Positions 1-5,241 of a stretch of DNA of 5,241 bases are shown here, in pieces. The notes beneath the pieces are model-generated. The model was not told where the DNA came from, did not search any database, and saw only the letters and a program-made list of their open reading frames with translations. This DNA is from Boseongicola sp. SB0662_bin_57 (GTDB lineage: Bacteria > Pseudomonadota > Alphaproteobacteria > Rhodobacterales > Rhodobacteraceae), in NCBI GenBank assembly GCA_009839535.1, contig VXPN01000120.1, positions 1,258 to 6,498 of the forward strand, read 5' to 3'. How positions within the stretch are numbered: position 1 is the first letter of the stretch; every line of letters begins with the position of its first letter. The position numbers were made by a program, and so were the translations under genes.

Positions 1-270
1 CGCGCTTCAGGATGGCCAGTCAGTTTGCTTGTCAGATTGCCGCAATCCGCCATGCGAGAATAGCGTTTGCGTCGACAAGGAACGTCAAGGACCATATCGG
101 ATGCAAAGCCGCAGCCATCCATCCTTGGGGCCAGAGCTGAAGTCATGCTCACGGACGAATCGAACTTCGTCGACCACAAAGGCGTTCCGCGAGATCCACG
201 AAGGAAAGACTTCTCCCCTCAAGTCACCAAGGCCTCGGCCCGCACCTGCCTCCCTTCAGTGGCCAGAATC
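1..270. other. Region downstream of queA with no defensible gene
   Basis: This stretch follows the queA stop codon. On the minus strand one frame is open from 218 to the left edge (after TGA at 221-219), with possible starts GTG at 152 and ATG at 146. A second minus frame is open from 255 to a TGA at 87-85. On the plus strand a frame reads from base 1 to a stop at 298, broken only by TAG at 58-60. No candidate start has a clear Shine-Dalgarno sequence. Third-codon-position GC in these frames is roughly 50-60% by eye, clearly lower than in the two real genes. I recognise no product. It could be plain intergenic DNA, a decayed gene, or the 5' end of a minus-strand gene continuing past the window edge. 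Confidence 0.6.
201..225 (-). terminator. Weak candidate terminator after queA
   Basis: Read on the minus strand, GACTT (225-221) can pair with AAGTC (212-208) around an 8-nt loop and is followed by TTTCCTT (207-201). It lies about 45 nt beyond the queA stop codon, where an operon terminator would be expected. The stem is only 5 bp with two G-C pairs, and the T tract is interrupted, so it may be chance. I see no stronger hairpin between queA and the left edge. Confidence 0.18.
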
Positions 271-1326
271 TCACTCCTCGCGCAGCAGCAGTGACGCGTC
301 GCCGTAAGAGAAGAACCGATACTCCTGCGCGATTGCATGGACATAGATCTCGCGGATTCGGTCCACGCCCATGAATGCCGAGACCAGCATGATCAGCGTG
401 GATCGCGGCAAGTGGAAATTGGTCATGAGCGCATCGGAAATGCGGAACCGGTAGCCTGGCGTGATGAAGATCTCCGTGGACCCCTTCCATGACCTGATCG
501 TCCCGTCTGCGCCCGCGGCGGACTCGAGCAGCCGCAACGCCGTTGTTCCAACCGGGATGATCCGCCCGCCGGACTCCCGGGTCGTCATGATCTCCCTGGC
601 CGCGGCTTCCGAGATGACGCCACGTTCGGCATGCATCCTGTGGTCGGATATGTCGTCCGTCTTGACGGGCAGGAACGTGCCCGCACCAACGTGAAGCGTG
701 ACAAAACTGCGATCTATCCCGGCCCTGTCCAGCCTGGCCAGAAGCGCCTGGTCGAAGTGCAGCGAAGCGGTCGGTGCAGCGACCGCACCGCTCTCGCGCG
801 CCCAGATGGCTTGATAGTCCTGTCGGTCAAGGTCGTCCGCCGGGCGCTTGCTCTCGATATAGGGCGGCAGCGGCATGGCGCCGGCCTCGGCAAGCGCGGC
901 ATCGAAATCTGGCCCCTTGAGGTTGAAGCCGAGACAGGCGGTCGTTTCCCCCCTGCCCTCAACCACGGCAGAGAGATCGTTCGAGAATTCGATGACTTCG
1001 CCCTCGCGCACCTTCTTCAGCGGCTTCAGCAGCGTTTCCCAGGTTCCATCAACGCACGGCTCGAGCAGGGTTGCCTCGACCCTTGCCCGTGTCTCGCCGT
1101 TCGCGCCCGTGCGCCGCCGCGTGCCGGCCAGCCGTGCTGGAATCACGCGCGTGTCGTTCAGCACAAGACGATCACCCGGGCGCAGATGATCCGGCAGGTC
1201 AATGGCATGCGCGTCGATGCAATCCCTCTTCGTCGCAACCAGAAGCCGGGACGATGATCGTGGGCGCGCCGGTCGGGTGGCGATCAGGCGCTCGGGCAGG
1301 TCAAAGTCGAACTCGGAAAGGCGCAC
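271..1326 (-). CDS. queA: S-adenosylmethionine:tRNA ribosyltransferase-isomerase (QueA)
   Basis: QueA is a cytosolic enzyme that moves the ribosyl part of S-adenosylmethionine onto preQ1 at position 34 of tRNAs with GUN anticodons (Asp, Asn, His, Tyr). The product is epoxyqueuosine, the step before queuosine. The 351-residue product is full length for the family. Family blocks appear in order: N-terminal RLSEFDFDLPERLIA (2-16), LVLNDTRVIPARL (54-66), PPYIES (154-159), GAVAAPTASLHF (180-191), FVTLHVGAGTFLPV (208-221), MHAE (231-234), VGTTALRLLES (259-269), EIFITPGYRF (285-294), TNFHLPRSTLIMLVSAFMG (302-320) and YRFFSYGDASL (336-346). The start is GTG; the first residues after it match the family N terminus and no better start is nearby. 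It begins 6 nt after the stop of the upstream YhdP-like gene, so it is probably co-transcribed and translationally coupled. No frameshift or missing conserved block is visible. No tgt or other queuosine gene lies in the window. Confidence 0.98.
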   Translation of the reverse strand: MRLSEFDFDLPERLIATRPARPRSSSRLLVATKRDCIDAHAIDLPDHLRPGDRLVLNDTRVIPARLAGTRRRTGANGETRARVEATLLEPCVDGTWETLLKPLKKVREGEVIEFSNDLSAVVEGRGETTACLGFNLKGPDFDAALAEAGAMPLPPYIESKRPADDLDRQDYQAIWARESGAVAAPTASLHFDQALLARLDRAGIDRSFVTLHVGAGTFLPVKTDDISDHRMHAERGVISEAAAREIMTTRESGGRIIPVGTTALRLLESAAGADGTIRSWKGSTEIFITPGYRFRISDALMTNFHLPRSTLIMLVSAFMGVDRIREIYVHAIAQEYRFFSYGDASLLLREE

Positions 1327-1342
1327 GGAAACCTAGTTCTCC
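1324..1342 (-). promoter_or_regulatory. Coupled start region of queA (GTG, overlapping ribosome-binding signals)
   Basis: On the minus strand a GGAG (1342-1339) lies inside the last codons of the upstream gene, 12 nt before the queA GTG (1326-1324). An AGG formed partly by the upstream TAG stop (1335-1333) lies 5 nt before the GTG. The first has a long spacer and the second is short, so neither is an ideal Shine-Dalgarno. With a gap of only 6 nt between stop and start, ribosomes finishing the upstream gene could reinitiate here. This placement supports GTG as the true start. Confidence 0.5.
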
Positions 1343-4300
1343 GCCGGCGGATTGGCTCGGAATATTTCGCGGAACATCCCAGGTGTCAGAATCGACAGCG
1401 GATTGACCGAGACTTTCGGATCGTCCGTCGATCCGGCCACGCGATAGTTGAAGCCGAACAGCCCCTCTCCCCGGCGCGAAAATATCGAGCCGATCGCGTT
1501 CAGGAAGTACACAGGCGAAATCACCCCCTCCACATCCAGTTCCCTGGTATCAAGCTGATAGCTCCCGCTCGCGGAAAGTCCGAGCGACCCGCCGACAGCC
1601 GCCGCCTCGTGAATGCGGATCTGCCCTGGCGTCAGGCGGAAGCGTCCGTCGACGTTCGCGAACTTGATTCCGGGCCCATCGAGCTGGTCCAGCAGGCCGA
1701 CCACGCTGATCGCGTCAAGCAGTTCCGCCATCGCCGGCGCCTTCCTGAGGCGCAGGTCGCTGATCTGGAATTCCCCGTCATATGTCTTGCCACCCGCTCC
1801 GGGGACTGGAACCATGGCAAGGTCAAGCACCCCCTCCCTGGCATTGGGCGTTATGCCCATGTCCCGAAGGACTCCGGAGGCGTCGTCCGACTGTATGCGA
1901 ATGGCCGTTCCGCCGTCCGTCGGCACGAGGCGTCCCGCAATTTCCGTGCGCCCGTTCACGCGAGTCTCGATTGCGCCCGAGAAGCCGTTGGGCCCCCTTT
2001 CAACCTGGCCGACGAAAGGGGACAGCACGACGCTGTCCGACATGATCAAGCGGTCCAACGTGATGTCGAGAAACGCTTTTGCCATCCCGCCGGATTCTCC
2101 GTCGTCGCCAAATTCGCTTTCCCGCAGGTCAAGCATGCCTCCCGTGATCACGGCTGCCGCGCCTCCTGGGCCAATCGAGAGCTCGGCGGAAACATCGACC
2201 CAGTCGCCGATCCTGATTTCATCGAATGCCGCACGCCCGAGACCTCCGTCGGAAAGTTCGAACGCCCCGACGAACGACAGGCCGTCCCCCGAGAAGGCAA
2301 GGCGCTCGATTTTTGGCTCGTCACCCAGCGTCGCTTCCGCTTCAAGAATGGCGACCGCTTCCGCTGGCTTGCGCCACTCTATTTCGGGCACCGTGATCGC
2401 AATCCCCTTGAGATCGGACGCGAGATCCAGCCGGGCCGGGCCGGTCAACGGCAATGCAAGGTCGAATTGCGCGACGGCGCTTCCGCCGATCGATGTCGGC
2501 GGCAAGGGCACGCCGAACACGGACGCGGTTTCCGGCGAAAGGATCACCGTCCCCTTGATGCGTCCCCCGTCAGATGCATCGGCCCCGAAGGGCTGATGCC
2601 AGCTTGCGGTCAGTGGAACGTCATCCAGCGTCGCGGACCCTGCGACGCCGATCCCGGACTCGTTCGCTGCAAGCACCAGTTCCGGCGAAGTGAAGACCCG
2701 GTTCTCGACCAGCAATTCCGAGTGCACGTTGCGGATCCGCGCATCAACTTGATACGTGACGTCGTCATGCCGGAGGCGGTCAATCAAGGGCAGGCGCACG
2801 ACCGCGCGCGCCTCGGCCTTGGCCTCCGCTATGCCAGGAGGCTGGTTCGCCCTTTCCATGACCCTCAACGGACGGCTGTTCAGGGCGGTCAGGACGGCGG
2901 TCAAGGACCCCGTGACGTCAATCTCAATGATCCCTTGCCCCGGTTTCGCGCGCAAGTCAGCGACCCGAAACACGGATCCGGCAAGATCAAGCCTGTCGCC
3001 GGTTCCGACCGTCATTCCCCCTTGGTCCATCGCCAGGACGAAGGCACTGTCGCGAATGGTGGCCAAGGCCCTTACGCCGTCGAGCGCCGGCATCCCGGAC
3101 AGGATCCTGGCGGTCCCGTCCTCGATTTCAAAGCTCAAGGAATATTCCGGCTCCGTGCCCCCAGTCTTGTAGCGAACTGCGGCTGACGCGTTGCGGAGGA
3201 CACCGCCCGCCACATTCTCCGCCACCCAGCGTCGGGTCTTGGGAGCCAGCGCCGTCGGCCACAATTCCAGGACACGCCTTGTCGCGACCCGGTCGGTCAT
3301 CGCGTCGATCGTTGCAAGCCAAAGACCGTTGCGGGCGCTGACACTGCCGCTGGCCCGAAGAGGCGTGCCCTCGTTGTCAACGACGAGTTGGGCCAGTTCC
3401 ACCGAGAACGGATCAAGCCTCAGCCGAACGTCCATCCTCACGTCGTCCAATGACAGCGGGGCCTGAAAGATGTCGCCCGAATAGGTGAGCCGCTCGATCC
3501 TGAACTGGCCAAGGAACGAACTGGGCCAAATCCCGTCAAGGTCACGCAGATAGACATGGCCGGTGGCCAGGACTTCGCCGCTCATGCCGGATAGGGACAC
3601 CTCCGAGAACAGGATTCTCTGCTGCGCGGAATCGAAAGTGAAATAGGCGCGTGCGGAATCGAACTCCACCGGCGGAACGTCCTCGGTCGGACGAAGCGCA
3701 CCCTGCGCGATGTCCAGCGTCCCCGCGAGGGAGATCAACTCGCCGTTCGCTCCGAACTCCGTGCGCACGGCGCCCGAAATCGGTGCATCAAGCACGCCAA
3801 GCAGGGAAAGGACCGGAGACTGAAGCGCAATGTCGGCCGCAGGCATGTCCGTGACCTGGGCGCCGAGCGAAACGCGTCCGGTGTCACGGCTCCTCGACAC
3901 GGAAAGCTGCATCTGGGCAAGTTCGTCAGTGCCGCTGAAGACGTCCGAACTCGCCGAAACCGTCAGCACGTCCTCGGACCGCCGGAGCACCGCCGTAGCG
4001 TTGGAGGCCTGCCAGATGCGTCCGCTTCGGGCATCCTCCAGGGTCAGCACGATTCCGGTCGCCCGAACCTCCTCCAGAGACGACAGCGCCGGGCCGCCTA
4101 TGAACCGGTCGACTTCCTCGAGAACTCCTGGCAGCGGTTCCGCATCTGATTCCCAGAAATCCTCCTGCGAACGATAGGAAAACCGCCCGTTACCGTCGCG
4201 TCGGACTGTGACCTGTGCGCCCTCCAGAAGCATGCGCGAAAGGGCAACCCTTCCGCGCACCAGGTTTTCCAGCGACAGGCCCACGCCAAGGCTGTTCAAG

Positions 4301-4632
4301 TACGCAAGCGAATTGCCGTCACTCTGCGCAACAAGGACATCACGCATCATGATCAGCGGCGATCCGTCACGTTCAATGGAAAGGCTTACGCTTCCCAGGT
4401 TGATCACGACGTCCTCGGAAAGGGTGTTTGCCCTGTCCTCCACCATGGCGCGCACGAACTCGGGCAGCGGCAGCGACCGTCCTGACAGGACCAGCGCCAG
4501 AACAGCAATCACAAGACCGGCGGCCGCGAGCGACAGCATGAGCCCCAGGCCTGTGCGCAGGCGTCCGCCCGTCCCGCCGGCCCTTCGGGATTCGGGAGAC
4601 TCCCCGTTCTTGCCTGTCTCCGAAATCTTCAT
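1333..4632 (-). CDS. YhdP-like, AsmA-family (DUF3971) membrane-anchored protein
   Basis: This 1099-residue protein resembles the AsmA-like group containing E. coli YhdP, TamB and YdbH: long periplasmic beta-rich proteins held by one N-terminal helix and linked to phospholipid movement between inner and outer membranes. Here residues 1-26 are polar and Arg/Lys-bearing, residues 27-50 form one hydrophobic helix, and the remainder has alternating beta-strand-like repeats (such as GTLDIAQGALRP at 304-315) with no further membrane helix. A central block LAPKTRRWVAENVAGG (462-477) fits the DUF3971 region. The C-terminal 150 residues carry the AsmA-like ending: APAMAELLDAISVVGLLDQL (965-984), GPGIKF, GGSLGLSASGSY (1014-1025), GVISPVYFLNAIGSIF (1036-1051), and VAGSTDDPKVSVNPLSILTP (1065-1084) followed by GMFREIF. 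The length is somewhat below E. coli YhdP. ATG at 4632 places the helix correctly; the sequence before it (GAGCGGTTTCCAAC) offers only a poor Shine-Dalgarno. It is the first gene of a two-gene operon with queA. Family placement is firm; lipid transport is inferred from relatives. Confidence 0.92.
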   Translation of the reverse strand: MKISETGKNGESPESRRAGGTGGRLRTGLGLMLSLAAAGLVIAVLALVLSGRSLPLPEFVRAMVEDRANTLSEDVVINLGSVSLSIERDGSPLIMMRDVLVAQSDGNSLAYLNSLGVGLSLENLVRGRVALSRMLLEGAQVTVRRDGNGRFSYRSQEDFWESDAEPLPGVLEEVDRFIGGPALSSLEEVRATGIVLTLEDARSGRIWQASNATAVLRRSEDVLTVSASSDVFSGTDELAQMQLSVSRSRDTGRVSLGAQVTDMPAADIALQSPVLSLLGVLDAPISGAVRTEFGANGELISLAGTLDIAQGALRPTEDVPPVEFDSARAYFTFDSAQQRILFSEVSLSGMSGEVLATGHVYLRDLDGIWPSSFLGQFRIERLTYSGDIFQAPLSLDDVRMDVRLRLDPFSVELAQLVVDNEGTPLRASGSVSARNGLWLATIDAMTDRVATRRVLELWPTALAPKTRRWVAENVAGGVLRNASAAVRYKTGGTEPEYSLSFEIEDGTARILSGMPALDGVRALATIRDSAFVLAMDQGGMTVGTGDRLDLAGSVFRVADLRAKPGQGIIEIDVTGSLTAVLTALNSRPLRVMERANQPPGIAEAKAEARAVVRLPLIDRLRHDDVTYQVDARIRNVHSELLVENRVFTSPELVLAANESGIGVAGSATLDDVPLTASWHQPFGADASDGGRIKGTVILSPETASVFGVPLPPTSIGGSAVAQFDLALPLTGPARLDLASDLKGIAITVPEIEWRKPAEAVAILEAEATLGDEPKIERLAFSGDGLSFVGAFELSDGGLGRAAFDEIRIGDWVDVSAELSIGPGGAAAVITGGMLDLRESEFGDDGESGGMAKAFLDITLDRLIMSDSVVLSPFVGQVERGPNGFSGAIETRVNGRTEIAGRLVPTDGGTAIRIQSDDASGVLRDMGITPNAREGVLDLAMVPVPGAGGKTYDGEFQISDLRLRKAPAMAELLDAISVVGLLDQLDGPGIKFANVDGRFRLTPGQIRIHEAAAVGGSLGLSASGSYQLDTRELDVEGVISPVYFLNAIGSIFSRRGEGLFGFNYRVAGSTDDPKVSVNPLSILTPGMFREIFRANPPAEN

Positions 4633-4773
4633 GTTGGAAACCGCTCAGCATGATGTGCGGCAGAACCTAGCATCATTTGCGTGGAGCCCAAAACATGAGT
4701 CCGTCCCCGCGGAGCAGTCTGCACGGAAACTTGCTCTACCTTGGAACCCGGCCTAATTGGTCAAGCTCATACA
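4633..4773 (-). other. Probable 5' leader of the YhdP-like/queA operon
   Basis: If transcription starts from the promoter inside the neighbouring palindrome, near 4780, these 141 bases form nearly all of a leader of about 148 nt. It holds small inverted repeats (GAGCA at 4712-4716 with TGCTC at 4732-4736; ATGATG at 4650-4655 with CATCAT about 15 nt further on) and no compelling riboswitch fold or strong hairpin. A 13-codon minus frame (MVYELDQLGRVPR, 4777-4736) and a 5-codon frame (MSLTN, nested in another phase) occur near the predicted transcript 5' end. Both lack ribosome-binding sites and may be chance. A TTGACC at 4764-4759 has no good -10 partner at normal spacing. Confidence 0.4.
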
Positions 4774-4824
4774 CCATATGTTGTTGAATATATGCACATA
4801 GTGCATGAATTCAACAACATATGG
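4774..4824. repeat. 51-bp near-perfect AT-rich palindrome
   Basis: The outer arms are perfect over 16 bp: CCATATGTTGTTGAAT (4774-4789) against ATTCAACAACATATGG (4809-4824). An inner perfect dyad, ATGCAC (4792-4797) and GTGCAT (4801-4806), is centred on the same point with a 3-nt ATA loop. Only positions 4790/4808 and 4791/4807 fail to pair, so 22 of 24 arm positions are complementary. GC content is 17 of 51, about 33%, against GC-rich flanks. Neither side has a T tract, so it is not a usual intrinsic terminator. Possible roles are an operator for one or more dimeric regulators, a hairpin in a transcript, or a small dispersed palindromic element. No clear target-site duplication flanks it. Confidence 0.95.
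4787..4814 (-). promoter_or_regulatory. Candidate sigma70-type promoter inside the palindrome, directed at the operon
   Basis: On the minus strand, TTGAAT (4814-4809, 4 of 6 to the -35 consensus) is followed after 16 nt by TATATT (4792-4787, 5 of 6 to the -10 consensus). The transcript would start near 4780 and run into the YhdP-like gene and queA. The -35 lies in one arm of the palindrome, the -10 straddles the other outer arm and the mismatch, and the inner dyad occupies most of the spacer. A dimeric regulator bound there would compete with or reposition RNA polymerase. The mirror position on the plus strand gives TGAATT, only 3 of 6 to the -10 consensus. The boxes are read by eye; no start site has been measured. 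Confidence 0.45.
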
Positions 4825-5241
4825 CATGTCGATTCAGGCTCTTGGGCCGTCCGAGGATGGTGCCAGCCCTGTTGCTCATGCCGGGCGTTGGCTCCGGAGA
4901 GCTTTGCATAGCTGCAATCTGCGCACCAATGTCTCTGGACGCTCGTGGCAGGCGATGCCCCTGTGCACGCGCATCCTGTGGGTCAATTGCGGAATTTCGG
5001 CAGATTTCCGCCCATTTGACCTGTCGTATGTCCGTTTAGGCGAAGGACTCCGCATGAACATGGCGCGAGACTTGACACAAGGCGCGGCGCAAAGGCATGA
5101 ATCCTTAGCGCTTTTCCCAAGAAAGGTACAGCCGCACGTGAATCTCTTGGGCATGAAATTCCGTTCAACGCTCGCACGCGCCTTTCCAGAGAAACGGCTG
5201 TTCCTTCGAACTGACGGCGAAACAAGGCTCATTCGGCTCAC
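4825..5241. other. Gene-poor region right of the palindrome
   Basis: No gene here can be supported. A minus frame is open from the right edge to 4876 and begins with GTG at the very edge, but its product is rich in Ser, Arg and Cys, shows no recognisable motif, and has weak third-position GC bias. A plus frame at 4821-5039 is equally unconvincing. Small structures are CCCAAGA (5116-5122) with TCTTGGG (5145-5151), GCGGAA (4989-4994) with TTCCGC (5006-5011), and TTGCA (4904-4908) with TGCAA (4913-4917). None is followed by a T tract. A GATTC site of the GANTC type methylated by CcrM in alphaproteobacteria is at 4831-4835, next to the palindrome. The region may be old intergenic or decayed sequence, or may hold the tail of something beginning outside the window. 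Confidence 0.55.

Noticed and set aside
154..171. Small hairpin GACGAA / TTCGTC with 6-nt loop
   Set aside because: A 6-bp stem of this kind occurs often by chance in GC-rich DNA and no T tract or start codon is placed to use it.
631..1257. 208-codon open frame on the plus strand
   Set aside because: Antisense to queA, whose reading frame is certain from many conserved blocks; no independent evidence for this product.
1609..3186. 525-codon open frame on the plus strand
   Set aside because: It lies wholly antisense to the well-supported YhdP-like gene, has no recognisable motif or membrane segment, and is rich in Arg, Pro and Gln-type residues as expected of the complement of a GC-rich gene.
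4659..4690. Alternative promoter nearer the YhdP-like gene (TTGGGC, 16 nt, TAGGTT on the minus strand)
   Set aside because: Both boxes match consensus at only about 3 of 6 positions, much poorer than the promoter inside the palindrome.
4774..4824. Intrinsic transcription terminator at the palindrome
   Set aside because: The stem is AT-rich and neither strand has a T tract after it; no gene ends close to it on either side.
4821..5039. 72-codon plus-strand frame starting in the palindrome's right arm
   Set aside because: No ribosome-binding site, no recognisable motif, and a composition typical of random GC-rich sequence.
4876..5241. Minus frame of 121 codons reaching the right edge
   Set aside because: Start coincides with the window edge, composition is Ser/Arg/Cys-rich, no domain is recognisable and codon bias is weak; treated as non-coding unless homology appears.

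Overview
The window looks like chromosomal DNA of an alphaproteobacterium, most likely Rhodobacterales. I infer this from the GC-rich coding sequence, the typical alphaproteobacterial QueA, and the alphaproteobacterial style of the AsmA/YhdP-like protein next to it. No rRNA, tRNA, CRISPR array, phage or insertion-sequence gene is visible.

Layout, left to right. Bases 1-270 hold no gene I can defend, only weak competing frames and a poor terminator candidate just downstream of queA. Bases 271-1326 (minus) are a complete queA, the tRNA queuosine-pathway enzyme. Bases 1333-4632 (minus) are a complete 1099-residue membrane-anchored AsmA-like/DUF3971 protein of the YhdP type, probably involved in envelope lipid traffic. 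Bases 4633-5241 contain no convincing gene. Within them, at 4774-4824, lies a 51-bp, AT-rich, almost perfect palindrome unlike its GC-rich surroundings.

The two genes form a tight operon read right to left: YhdP-like gene first, then queA with a GTG start only 6 nt after the upstream stop codon. The palindrome is about 140 bp upstream of the first start codon. It contains a good sigma70-like promoter on the minus strand (TTGAAT, 16 nt, TATATT) whose -35 and -10 boxes lie in opposite arms. The two base pairs that break the arm symmetry are the ones that give the minus strand a good -10 box and deny it to the plus strand. The simplest reading is a directional promoter embedded in a large operator-like dyad driving the operon. 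This is the most interesting signal in the window. The genes themselves are ordinary, apart from the pairing of an envelope gene with a tRNA-modification gene.
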